NCBI GenBank assembly: GCA_038868255.1
Contig: JAWCTJ010000033.1
Span: 1-13,829 of the forward strand
Reading direction: 5' to 3'
Length of the DNA: 13,829 nt
Origin: DRVV01 sp038868255
GTDB lineage: Archaea > Thermoproteota > Bathyarchaeia > Bathyarchaeales > Bathycorpusculaceae
Positions 7,481-13,829 of this stretch are shown here, in pieces; within the stretch, counting starts at the first letter, position 1, and the number at the start of each line of letters is the position of its first letter. The translations under genes and the position numbers were made by a program. The notes beneath the pieces are model-generated. The model had not been told where the DNA came from. It did no database searches and saw nothing but the letters and a program-made list of their open reading frames with translations.

Positions 7481-7504
7481 CAAACATAATAACGGTCAAG
7501 AAAG

Positions 7505-7512
7505 TTTTTAAG
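7505..7512 (+). promoter_or_regulatory. Putative TATA box for the aKMT-like gene
   Basis: TTTTTAAG lies 25-30 bases upstream of about 7534. A transcript starting there would leave only about five bases before GTG 7539 but about 20 bases before CTG 7554, with GGGAGG in between. Confidence 0.35.
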
Positions 7513-7515
7513 GAC

Positions 7516-7529
7516 GTTTTCTGGAAAAC
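7516..7529. promoter_or_regulatory. Inverted repeat GTTTTC-TG-GAAAAC, possible operator
   Basis: Two perfect 6-base arms with a 2-base centre lie between the TATA-like box and the start of the aKMT-like gene, where a bound dimeric regulator would block initiation. It is short, so chance is not excluded. Confidence 0.35.
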
Positions 7530-7538
7530 CAAAACAGG

Positions 7539-8030
7539 GTGGGAGGCCGTAACCTGTCCATAGCCCCATTCGTCCCAACACCGCCTACAGTGATACGGCA
7601 CATGCTTACATTGGCGGAGCTGAAGCCCGGAGAAGTATTCTTCGATCTTGGAGCTGGTGATGGAAGAACAGTTATAATGGCTGCAAAGGAGTTCGGCGCA
7701 AGAGCCGTAGGTATTGAACTAAGGGAAGACTTGGCTAAGAAAGCGCTAAGCACGATTTTCGAGGAAGGCATACAGGACAGGGTGACAATCATAAATGCCA
7801 ACATGTTCAACGTTGACATATCCTCAGCAGATGTTGTTTTCCTGTACCTAACCACAAGCGCGAATGATAAGCTCCGCCCAAAACTTGAGTCAGAGCTTAA
7901 ACAAGGAGCCCGTGTCGTCTCCCATGACTATGAAATCGTAGGCTGGCGGCCTTTAAAGGTTGATAACTTCTGCGAGAATCCCAAACTTGGTTATCCCACG
8001 CATACAATATACCTGTACAAAAAGCTTTAA
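7539..8030 (+). CDS. aKMT-like class I protein lysine methyltransferase
   Basis: A small SAM-dependent methyltransferase that is little more than the Rossmann core, 163 residues from GTG 7539. Motif I is D-L-G-A-G-D-G-R-T (36-44), the SAM ribose acid is Glu60 in V-G-I-E, and V-V-S-H-D-Y-E-I-V-G-W lies at 126-136. The start V-P-T-P, the L-Y-L-T-T block, K-L-R-P-K-L-E-x-E-L and the V-S-H-(D/E)-(Y/F)-E-I-x-G-W block all match the Sulfolobus aKMT as I recall it; that enzyme (about 160 residues) methylates lysines of many proteins including Cren7. GTG 7539 is the only canonical start, but the family match begins at residue 6, where a CTG (7554) has an ideal upstream GGGAGG. The fold is certain; lysine methylation is a strong family inference. 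Confidence 0.87.
   Translation: MGGRNLSIAPFVPTPPTVIRHMLTLAELKPGEVFFDLGAGDGRTVIMAAKEFGARAVGIELREDLAKKALSTIFEEGIQDRVTIINANMFNVDISSADVVFLYLTTSANDKLRPKLESELKQGARVVSHDYEIVGWRPLKVDNFCENPKLGYPTHTIYLYKKL
7541..7546 (+). promoter_or_regulatory. Ribosome binding site pointing to a CTG start at 7554
   Basis: GGGAGG is followed by a seven-base spacer and CTG 7554, after which the aKMT-type N-terminus begins. The site lies inside the reading frame if GTG 7539 is used, and no comparable site precedes that GTG. Confidence 0.5.
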
Positions 8031-8065
8031 GCAGCATTAAGCCGCCACACCATGCCCGGGTAAAA

Positions 8066-8073
8066 CTTTAAAG
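8066..8073 (+). promoter_or_regulatory. Putative TATA box for the YkgJ-type gene
   Basis: CTTTAAAG lies about 60 bases upstream of the ATG at 8133 and would give a leader of roughly 35 bases holding GGAG and AAAGGG. It suggests separate transcription from the methyltransferase gene. Confidence 0.3.
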
Positions 8074-8132
8074 AAAGTCTATTATTTTTCATCTTTAACA
8101 GGTAGAGTGAAGCTGGAGTAAAAGGGAAAGCC

Positions 8133-8678
8133 ATGCTTTTCATCCCATGGCAATACATCTCCGACTGGAAGTGTCGTGCTTGCGGACTATGCTGCAAAGC
8201 CTACAGTGTTGTTATAAGTTTTCAGGAATGGCTTCAAATAGTCAAGAACTATGGGGTGGAGACGACGCTTTCAGGATTAGGAAAACTTTACCTTAGAAAG
8301 AAAAGCGACGGCTCATGCATCTTCCTATATAAACTATCAAACATGAATCTATGCGGCTTACAGCACATGAAACCCGAGGCCTGTAAACTTTGGCCCTTTA
8401 AGGTCCTCACAAATCCAAAGTACGGATATGCAAATGAAGCTCTCTACGTGTTCGGCGGAAGAAGATTCTATGTTTATGTAGACTCCAACTGCCACGGTAT
8501 CATGTATGGACGCCCCACATGGGAATTCGCCACTCATACTGTTAGAGAATTCATTGAAATAGCCATGGGAACCCGTAGGGAACAGTATAAGAGCACGGCG
8601 AACATAGGCATGCCTCAACCAACAAGCACTATTGAAACTCATGATGTGATAAGGCGGCCACAGCTATTTTATTATTAA
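8133..8678 (+). CDS. YkgJ family cysteine-cluster protein (putative Zn/Fe chelating)
   Basis: A 181-residue protein with the N-terminal cluster C14-x2-C17-G-L-C20-C21, then S-C62-I-F-L-Y, C74-G-L-Q-H and P-E-A-C84-K-L-W-P-F. This arrangement, in which the last Cys is followed by an aromatic and Pro, defines the YkgJ/UPF0153 family, thought to bind zinc or an iron-sulfur centre. An additional Cys120 lies in S-N-C-H-G, also common in the family. The biochemical role is unknown for most members, including this one. The C-terminal 40 residues are polar and have no recognisable motif. ATG 8133 is preceded by GGAG and AAAGGGAAAG. It is the second Cys-rich small protein in this plus-strand block and is convergent with the ligase, 25 bases between stop codons. 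Confidence 0.82.
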   Translation: MLFIPWQYISDWKCRACGLCCKAYSVVISFQEWLQIVKNYGVETTLSGLGKLYLRKKSDGSCIFLYKLSNMNLCGLQHMKPEACKLWPFKVLTNPKYGYANEALYVFGGRRFYVYVDSNCHGIMYGRPTWEFATHTVREFIEIAMGTRREQYKSTANIGMPQPTSTIETHDVIRRPQLFYY

Positions 8679-8703
8679 ATCTGGAAAACATTTTACAGCG
8701 AAG

Positions 8704-10350
8704 CTATATCGTATTTACGGGGAAACGCTCATACTGCAGCGTATAAAGCTTTTTGATTTTATCAACCGTATCTATTTCATCCACGGTTTTATCATCCCTA
8801 AAGCGCACTATTTTTGGCACTCTCAGCGCGAAACCGCTTGTATATTCGTCAGTTTCCTGAATTTCTTGATAAGTAACCTCAACCACCACAGACGGCTTTA
8901 CATAAATGCCTTCATCATCCCCGCTTTTCTTAGTTCTCTCAACAATTTCCGTTAGGGCATCCATTGTTTTCTCCGGAAGATTTGAAACCCAGCCAATCGT
9001 GTAAAGCTTCTTTTCCAAAGGATCCCTTACAGCAAGAAGGAATGAAGAGTATGCTCCGGCGCGTTTACCCTTCCCATACAAGGCTTTGACTATAGTGCAG
9101 TCTATTGTGTCCCTCTCCGGCTTAAGTTTAAGCCAATTATAACTGCGCTGACCCACCTCATAGGGGGCGCCAAGATTTTTAACAACGATTCCTTCATACT
9201 TTCTCCTTAAAGCCTCCTCATAAAAGCGCATAAGCTCAACTTCATTATGGCAATCCAAACCCTCAGCTAAATATTCCTGTGGAACCACTTCCAGCAAGTA
9301 TTTTCGTCTCTCTGAAAGAGGCAGTCCCCTAAGATCAACTCCGTCCACGAACAGTATGTCAAATGCCTTTACAGTCACTTTAACCCTCTTCATCCTCTCC
9401 TCAAGCTCTCTGGATGTAAGCTCCTTGGGAACAGTTCTTTCAAGCATAACTTGGAAGGGCAGATGATTGCCCTGCTCATCAACCGCTATTATTTCCCCGT
9501 CTACAATGCAACTGTGGGCATTAAATTTCCCTGCTATTTCCACAATCTCAGGCAGCGTCCTTGACTTTTCAACACCCCTTCTGGAGAAGATCCATATCTG
9601 GATTCCCCACTTATGGATTTGAAGGCGACTGCCGTCAAGCTTGTACTCTGCCCTAACAGGATAAACCACCTTGTCCGGATCATATAGGTGGGCCAGTTGA
9701 GGCTTTATAAACTGTCCTGGACGAAGTTTCACCTCTTCAAGCCTGGGCAGACCCTCAGAAGCCATGCTTATCCCCTCAACTAACCCCATTATTGCGCATG
9801 CATTTTCAATGAGTTCCTGTGGAACCCCATAGGCCCTCGATGCAGCCCTAATAACGGTGTTGACATGATAACCCAGCTTTAGATCGCCCAGCAAAAGCCT
9901 GACAACATATTTAGCCTCCTGAGGTGTGCAGACCCTCAAAATACTTGATATGTATAACTCGCGCTCCTTAACGCTTCTAATTGTTGGCAAAAGCCTAATC
10001 GCCTCGTAAACCTCATTTAAGGACAACTTTGGCTCTGAAGGGCTTTTTAATAGATAAGCCACCTCTCCATGTTCACCGTAATCTATCAAAAACTTCCTAA
10101 CTTCACTTCGTGAAACCCCCGTTGCTAGGCTTATGCTGCGTTCTACTAAGCCGGGACCAACCTTGAGACTCTCATCAGTAATGGCTCCCAGAGTGAAGCG
10201 GGCCTTAACTTCCAATGGGAGCTCTGGAATTTTAAAGAACTTTACCAGCTCTGTTTCCTTTCCCTTTTTGCTTCGAATAACCGTGATTCTTTCATAAACC
10301 TCAGCAATCCTGGAGAAGGACATATCCTTCTTCGGCTCTATGCCGCTCAT
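8704..10350 (-). CDS. lig: ATP-dependent DNA ligase, archaeal type
   Basis: Seals nicks in duplex DNA in replication and repair, using ATP. 548 residues from ATG 10350. The N-terminal DNA-binding domain covers about 10-210. The nucleotidyltransferase motif I is E-Y-K-L-D-G with the adenylated Lys237. Further motifs are V-D-G-E-I-I (283-288), Y-E-G-I-V-V-K (385-391), W-L-K-L-K-P-E (406-412), and the OB-domain motif VI region L-R-V-P-K-I-V-R-F-R-D-D-K (509-521). Length fits archaeal replicative ligases (550-610). ATG 10350 is the only canonical start in the open frame, yet 46 further codons upstream look like coding sequence and end at the stop of the KaiC-like gene (see the next entry). If that part is translated, the protein has about 594-596 residues with an N-terminal HTH-like segment. 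It is the second gene of an operon with the ATPase. Confidence 0.95.
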   Translation of the reverse strand: MSGIEPKKDMSFSRIAEVYERITVIRSKKGKETELVKFFKIPELPLEVKARFTLGAITDESLKVGPGLVERSISLATGVSRSEVRKFLIDYGEHGEVAYLLKSPSEPKLSLNEVYEAIRLLPTIRSVKERELYISSILRVCTPQEAKYVVRLLLGDLKLGYHVNTVIRAASRAYGVPQELIENACAIMGLVEGISMASEGLPRLEEVKLRPGQFIKPQLAHLYDPDKVVYPVRAEYKLDGSRLQIHKWGIQIWIFSRRGVEKSRTLPEIVEIAGKFNAHSCIVDGEIIAVDEQGNHLPFQVMLERTVPKELTSRELEERMKRVKVTVKAFDILFVDGVDLRGLPLSERRKYLLEVVPQEYLAEGLDCHNEVELMRFYEEALRRKYEGIVVKNLGAPYEVGQRSYNWLKLKPERDTIDCTIVKALYGKGKRAGAYSSFLLAVRDPLEKKLYTIGWVSNLPEKTMDALTEIVERTKKSGDDEGIYVKPSVVVEVTYQEIQETDEYTSGFALRVPKIVRFRDDKTVDEIDTVDKIKKLYTLQYERFPVNTI

Positions 10351-10494
10351 GTAAAGCCTTATGAGGTAATATGGTATGCCTGTCCTCCACTCTATCTGCT
10401 CCGGTGAAAACCCCGCCTCAACTAAGCGTATTATAGCATCCTTTTTAGAGCCGTAAGCCTCTATGAGTTCCTTTAGTGTAGGAGGCTTAACTAT
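10351..10494 (-). other. In-frame 5' coding extension of the ligase gene without a canonical start
   Basis: From the frame stop at 10507-10509 down to ATG 10350 the ligase frame is open and contains no ATG, GTG or TTG. The 46 codons nearest the ligase read like a real domain: K-P-P-T-L-K-E-L-I-E-A-Y-G, a helix with R-L-V-E-A-G-F, then S-P-E-Q-I-E-W-R-T-G-I-P-Y-Y-L-I-R-L-Y, which has the shape of a helix-turn-helix. The best initiation site would be ATA at 10494-10492, ten bases after GAGG and overlapping the upstream stop by eight bases. A sequencing error, a decayed start or a +1 frameshift are alternatives. Confidence 0.6.
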
Positions 10495-11791
10495 CGACGT
10501 TATTCCTCACCGCCAGCCCAGCGGAACCCAGCGCCTCTACTGGTCTAAGAAATCCATCAGGCGTTATGTCAACTTTTATTCTTCTCCTTTCAAAGTTGCA
10601 GAGCCTGCAGTCCAGAACTCTTGCTATCCGGACAAATTCACCTCTCTCCGCCTTTAAGTCCACCTGCTGATCGTACCAGTATACCCGCCCATAATCCACA
10701 ATTATGGTCCCATCAAGGTTGTGCGCTAATCCTATGCCTCCAGCCATATCATAGCTATCCCAAACCTCGGAACTTCGCTGGTTAACGAAGAGGGCTGTTA
10801 TTCCATGCACTTGGTTATATCTGGCTAGCTCCATAACCCGATACTTCAATGCTCCACGATAAGACTCGAGCACAGTTACCGAATCTATAATTGCCAACTC
10901 AATTTTTTCTCTTTCAGCAACATACCTGTATGTCTCAGCAAAGGTATTCCAATCACGTAACTCTGGAAAGGCTACAGTGTCCAGCACGAAGAGGCTCTCC
11001 CGGATTTTATCCCAGTCTAGGCCAAGGATGTCTGCCTTCTGTTTTAGTCGAGACTGCAGGTCAAACCTGGGTGTAGCGCCTTTCCAAGTATCTTCAGCCG
11101 TCACATAAAGAACCCTTCTACTGGACGCAGCGACTTTCACCGCTATCTCTTCCACAAGGATGGATTTTCCAGCGCCGGGCAAACCCGTGATGGCGATTTG
11201 ACCGCATATGGGAACTCCTCCTAGACCCTTGCCTTCAGGGGTTAAGAACAGTTCATCCAGAAATGTGCCTGTCGGAAACCCCATCAAGGGCTTTTTAGCC
11301 TCAACAGCCTCGTCAGGTTTCAACACAAGATTCTTCAACTTATCCTCTGCGGTCTCTTCAATTCTGCTTGTCATGGGCTTGGTTGCAAGTTCCCACTCAT
11401 CTGCCGGAGCTCTAACACTTTTCATGGCTTCCGCAAGGGTCTGCGCCATTGCCTTCACAAGTCTATCAACATCCTCTGGAAGAGCAGCATGTTCAACCCT
11501 TGCAGGAGCCGCTTCAGCCTTAACCGCTGAAACAGGGCTCGGAGGCATTTGCTCCATTGTTTTTTCAAGCGTCGGCAATGCTGGTTGCCTTTTTGCGGGT
11601 TTAGCTTCCTCAGTTAGCGTCCATAGTTCTCCACGGCGTTCAACCAAGCGCTTACTCTTCAATGATTGTAATAGGGCATAGGCTGAATTCGGCCCATATT
11701 TGGAGATGCCGAGCCCCTCAGCAATTTCGCTAAGCGAAGCTTCTCCTCCACGCTTCTCAAGAAAGGCAACTACATCGGTCTCCTCAACCAT
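10487..11791 (-). CDS. KaiC/RadA-like ATPase with N-terminal winged-helix domain
   Basis: A RecA-superfamily ATPase of 434 residues. Residues about 4-60 form a winged helix (A-S-L-S-E-I-A-E-G-L-G-I-S, then S-A-Y-A-L-L-Q-S-L-K and the wing R-G-E-L-W-T-L). A low-complexity Ala/Pro/Glu linker of about 100 residues follows. The ATPase core begins near 170 (G-F-P-T-G-T-F-L-D-E-L): Walker A is G-L-P-G-A-G-K-S (203-210), V-T-A-E-D (230-234) carries the acidic residues expected after it, Walker B is L-A-I-I-D-S (299-304), and F-V-N-Q-R-S (335-340) and A-G-G-I-G-L-A-H (350-357) are RadA/KaiC-like. A C-x2-C pair (395, 398) lies near the end. ATG 11791 has GGGGAGAT just upstream. The stop abuts the ligase frame, so a shared role in DNA repair is inferred. 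It is not the RadA recombinase itself as far as I can see. Confidence 0.87.
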   Translation of the reverse strand: MVEETDVVAFLEKRGGEASLSEIAEGLGISKYGPNSAYALLQSLKSKRLVERRGELWTLTEEAKPAKRQPALPTLEKTMEQMPPSPVSAVKAEAAPARVEHAALPEDVDRLVKAMAQTLAEAMKSVRAPADEWELATKPMTSRIEETAEDKLKNLVLKPDEAVEAKKPLMGFPTGTFLDELFLTPEGKGLGGVPICGQIAITGLPGAGKSILVEEIAVKVAASSRRVLYVTAEDTWKGATPRFDLQSRLKQKADILGLDWDKIRESLFVLDTVAFPELRDWNTFAETYRYVAEREKIELAIIDSVTVLESYRGALKYRVMELARYNQVHGITALFVNQRSSEVWDSYDMAGGIGLAHNLDGTIIVDYGRVYWYDQQVDLKAERGEFVRIARVLDCRLCNFERRRIKVDITPDGFLRPVEALGSAGLAVRNNVDS

Positions 11792-11823
11792 AAATCTCCC
11801 CGTTCACCCCTCTATCAAATTAG

Positions 11824-11835
11824 TGTTAAATTAAG
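11824..11835 (-). promoter_or_regulatory. Putative TATA box of the ATPase-ligase operon
   Basis: The minus strand reads GCTTAATTTAAC, about 35-40 bases upstream of ATG 11791, giving a short leader that holds the GGGGAG site. A second TATA-like TTTTAAAC on the plus strand (11837-11844) may belong to the divergent isomerase-like gene. Confidence 0.35.
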
Positions 11836-11843
11836 CTTTTAAA

Positions 11844-11858
11844 CTGCTCTCATAGCAG
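11844..11858. promoter_or_regulatory. Inverted repeat CTGCT-N5-AGCAG in a divergent promoter region
   Basis: Two perfect 5-base arms around five bases lie between the start of the ATPase gene (minus) and the isomerase-like gene (plus). It could be an operator acting on both promoters. Short arms make this tentative. Confidence 0.25.
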
Positions 11859-11900
11859 CTAAAGTTAATTACCGAGTGTGCATTGATTTTAGAAGTCTTA

Positions 11901-11905
11901 AGGAG
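11901..11905 (+). promoter_or_regulatory. Ribosome binding site that sets a TTG start at 11915
   Basis: AGGAG is followed by nine bases and TTG 11915, after which the protein reads A-K-P-K-I-G-L-S, a normal beginning for the family. The alternative GTG 11876 would place this site inside the gene. Confidence 0.6.
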
Positions 11906-11914
11906 CGCTGCATA

Positions 11915-12703
11915 TTGGCTAAACCGAAAATCGGACTATCTCTCCTATATAAATTAGGTGAACCTTTCGACAAGAGTCTTATGGATGCTGTGAGAAGGAA
12001 CGTGAAGCTCATAGAGATTGTTGATGAGGGGATTCACGCTTTAGACAAAAGGAAAACATCAATGCTTGTGGATTTAGGTAAATCCTACGGCCTAAGCTAC
12101 TCGGTACATGCACCGTTTGCAGACATAAACATAGCATCTCCCTCTCGAAATCTTCTGAACGTCATGATGAAGAGGCTGAAGCGATCCATGGAATGTGCCT
12201 GTGCTCTAGGCGCATATCTATGGGTTTTTCATCCTGGATTAAAGACTGGCATAAGCTCCTTTTATCCTGAGGCGGAGTGGCGTCAGAACATAAAAAGTGT
12301 GCAGTTGCTCTATAAGTACTCCAAGATTTACGGCATTAAAGTGGCTATAGAGAATCTTCCAGAGCCTTATCCCTTCTTGATGAAAAGTGTTGAGGAATTC
12401 CAAAGGTTTTATGATGAAATTGGAGAGGCAGCTGATATGGGCTTTGCATTGGACGTGGGGCATGCAAACATAAATGGGCAGATCGAATTGTTCATAGAAA
12501 AATTTCGAGATAAACTGATTCACATACACGTTCACGACAATCATGGAAGAGAGGATCAACACTTGGGAATAGGCTATGGAAAAGTGAACTGGGAGAGTTT
12601 CGCTAATGCTCTCAAAAGCATATCCTACGATAGAACCGTTATCGTAGAGTCGGTGGAGCACGTGTCTGAAAGTCTCCAGCAGCTTGAAAGGCTACTATTC
12701 TGA
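11915..12703 (+). CDS. TIM-barrel sugar phosphate isomerase/epimerase family protein
   Basis: A xylose isomerase-like / AP endonuclease 2 fold protein, 262 residues from TTG 11915. The metal-ligand set of the fold appears in order: His65 in V-H-A-P-F, His106 in F-H-P-G, Glu146 in A-I-E-N-L-P, Asp180 and His183 in L-D-V-G-H-A-N, His205/His207 in H-I-H-V-H-D-N, Asp214 and His216 in D-Q-H-L-G-I-G, and Glu245 in V-E-S-V-E. A working metal enzyme is therefore likely. Members isomerise or epimerise sugars, or cut DNA at abasic sites (endonuclease IV); the sequence does not decide the substrate, and sugar isomerisation is the more common outcome for this shape. It overlaps the end of rnz on the other strand by nine bases. 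GTG 11876 would add 13 residues that do not look conserved. Confidence 0.85.
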   Translation: MAKPKIGLSLLYKLGEPFDKSLMDAVRRNVKLIEIVDEGIHALDKRKTSMLVDLGKSYGLSYSVHAPFADINIASPSRNLLNVMMKRLKRSMECACALGAYLWVFHPGLKTGISSFYPEAEWRQNIKSVQLLYKYSKIYGIKVAIENLPEPYPFLMKSVEEFQRFYDEIGEAADMGFALDVGHANINGQIELFIEKFRDKLIHIHVHDNHGREDQHLGIGYGKVNWESFANALKSISYDRTVIVESVEHVSESLQQLERLLF

Positions 12704-13609
12704 AAATGGAATCTCAATCTCCATAAAATCCTCAGCCAAAATGGTGTTATTGAAAAATTTTTTGCCCTGCTCTAAAAGCACAGAAGCATCTTCATATCTT
12801 GCGCTTATATGGACTAAAACAAGCCTTTTCACTTTGGCTTTTCTCGCAAGCTTGGCTGCTTGACTGGGCGTGGAATGTCCATCCTCCTTTGCCCTTTCAG
12901 CCAATTCATCTCCAAACGTGGCTTCATGAATCAGCAGGTCAGCGTTCCTTGCAAACGTTGTCAAATCTCTGCAAGGCCTAGTATCGCCTGTATAAACTAT
13001 TTTTCTACCCGGCCTAGTAGGCCCTGTAACTTCCTCTGGCTTTATAACTCTTCCATCATATAGCTTAACCTCTTCCCCATGCTGCAGTTTCCCCCAAAGA
13101 GGTCCCTCAGGGATCCCTAGTGCTTTGGCTTTTTCCGGATAAAACTTTCCGGGTCTAGGCTTCTCCACAAGCGCGTAAGCTAAGCTCGGTATAGTGTGAT
13201 TCGCTGGCACGCATTCGATAAGGTATTCGCATTCCTCGCAGACGACTCCCGCCTTGCTAATCTCATAAACCTCTATGGGAAACGTTAGCCCGAACTGAAC
13301 GGCACCCCTTATACACTCCATGAAAGCCCTTATCCCTGGAGGGCCATAAATCTCCAGCTTTTTATCCCTTCCTAGAAGGGACATTGTCTGTATCAGTCCT
13401 GGCAGACCCAAAACATGGTCGCCATGCATATGAGTTATGAAAACTTTCATCTTCCTGTGGAAGCTGCCGCCTGCAATTATCATCTGCCTCTGCATCCCCT
13501 CTCCACAGTCGAAAAGCATCTGCTCATTTCCACGCTTTACAAGTATCGCCGTCAGCCCCCTTCTCGGCGTTGGAATTCCTCCGGCGGTTCCAAGGAAGGT
13601 TACACGCAA
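12695..13609 (-). CDS. rnz: Ribonuclease Z, tRNA 3' processing endonuclease
   Basis: A metallo-beta-lactamase-fold endonuclease that removes 3' trailers from pre-tRNAs. 304 residues, the normal length of the short form. It begins with the typical R-V-T-F-L-G-T-A-G-G. The zinc motif H60-x-H62-x-D64-H65 lies in T-H-M-H-G-D-H, followed by L-G-L-P-G-L. His138, Asp209 in Y-T-G-D-T, H-E-A-T (228-231) and His268 in V-H-I-S-A-R-Y complete the active site. The long insertion with G-P-L-W-G-K-L and G-x-x-V is the flexible tRNA-binding arm region. TTG 13609 is the start because the protein family begins there; a CTG at 13618 has a better placed GAGGTG but would add three residues. It lies 16 bases behind the tRNA methyltransferase gene, so the two probably form an operon. 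Confidence 0.96.
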   Translation of the reverse strand: MRVTFLGTAGGIPTPRRGLTAILVKRGNEQMLFDCGEGMQRQMIIAGGSFHRKMKVFITHMHGDHVLGLPGLIQTMSLLGRDKKLEIYGPPGIRAFMECIRGAVQFGLTFPIEVYEISKAGVVCEECEYLIECVPANHTIPSLAYALVEKPRPGKFYPEKAKALGIPEGPLWGKLQHGEEVKLYDGRVIKPEEVTGPTRPGRKIVYTGDTRPCRDLTTFARNADLLIHEATFGDELAERAKEDGHSTPSQAAKLARKAKVKRLVLVHISARYEDASVLLEQGKKFFNNTILAEDFMEIEIPFSE

Positions 13610-13625
13610 ACTCGTCAGAAACCTT

Positions 13626-13829
13626 TCACCTCTTCAGCACGGCTATCTCCCTTGTAAGGCTTCTATGAACATATACAAAATGGGATTCCACATGCCTATA
13701 ACCAAGACTCCTACCTATACTGCCTACGCCTATAGTCTTAGGCGCGGCTATGCAAACATGCCCACCCGCTCTAATCAGATCATGGAGAATCTTTAAAGCA
13801 TCCTCAATAATCTGCGCAGTAGTTCTCCT
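13626..13829 (-). CDS. Trm11/Trm-G10 type tRNA (guanine-N2)-methyltransferase, C-terminal end only
   Basis: Only the last 67 residues are in the window; the frame is open to the edge. They contain an Ala/Leu-rich helix, the R-A-G-G-H-V-C-I-A-A-P strand of the Rossmann methyltransferase fold, then S-L-G-Y-R-H-V-E-S-H and the ending V-H-R-S-L-T-R-E-I-A-V. The H-R-S-L-T-R ending is characteristic of the Trm11 / archaeal Trm-G10 family, which methylates the N2 of guanosine 10 in tRNA using SAM. The catalytic N/D-P-P-Y motif and the THUMP domain would lie outside the window, so they are not seen. The stop precedes the rnz start by 16 bases, and the end of this gene supplies the GAGGTGAAAGG used upstream of rnz. 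Confidence 0.8.
   Translation of the reverse strand, partial: RRTTAQIIEDALKILHDLIRAGGHVCIAAPKTIGVGSIGRSLGYRHVESHFVYVHRSLTREIAVLKR

Noticed and set aside
11208..11681. Plus-strand frame of 157 codons opposite the ATPase linker
   Set aside because: It mirrors the Ala/Pro/Glu-rich linker of the KaiC-like ATPase; the resulting Ser/Ala-rich protein has no domain features.
13437..13796. Plus-strand frame of 119 codons at the right end
   Set aside because: It runs antisense across the RNase Z zinc motif and the tRNA methyltransferase end, both of which are well supported on the minus strand.

Overview
The window looks like a piece of an archaeal chromosome, most likely from the TACK group and perhaps a Bathyarchaeia-like lineage. 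The grounds are an archaeal-type signal peptidase with a Ser-His-Asp triad, an archaeal Lhr helicase, an aKMT-like lysine methyltransferase, Cren7-like small proteins, an ATP-dependent DNA ligase next to a KaiC/RadA-like ATPase, RNase Z next to a Trm11-type tRNA methyltransferase, TATA-like promoters, and frequent TTG/GTG starts. The lineage is inferred from gene content only. Gene density is high. I see no rRNA, tRNA, CRISPR array or mobile element.

Left part (1-3894, all minus strand): a signal peptidase cut by the window edge; two tandem small zinc-ribbon proteins whose core resembles the chromatin protein Cren7; a GNAT acetyltransferase; and a GTP-dependent PEP carboxykinase. A 298-base AT-rich spacer (3895-4192) holds the divergent promoters of PEPCK and lhr.

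Middle (4193-8678, plus strand): the Lhr helicase with a C-terminal zinc ribbon, an unrecognised small protein with four CX6C pairs in a perfectly duplicated pattern, an aKMT-like methyltransferase and a YkgJ-type cysteine-cluster protein. TATA-like boxes in the gaps suggest several short transcripts rather than one operon.

Right part (8704-13829): a minus-strand pair with the KaiC-like ATPase upstream and DNA ligase downstream. The ligase frame continues, with HTH-like coding content but no ATG/GTG/TTG, right up to the ATPase stop codon. Then come a plus-strand TIM-barrel sugar-phosphate isomerase-like gene and a minus-strand pair of RNase Z and the C-terminal end of a Trm11/Trm-G10 type tRNA methyltransferase, which joins tRNA 3' end processing with tRNA modification.

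The observations most worth following are the duplicated CX6C protein, the hidden 5' extension of the ligase gene, the pair of zinc-bearing Cren7-like proteins in the same window as an aKMT-like enzyme (whose known Sulfolobus target is Cren7), and a likely CTG start for that methyltransferase.
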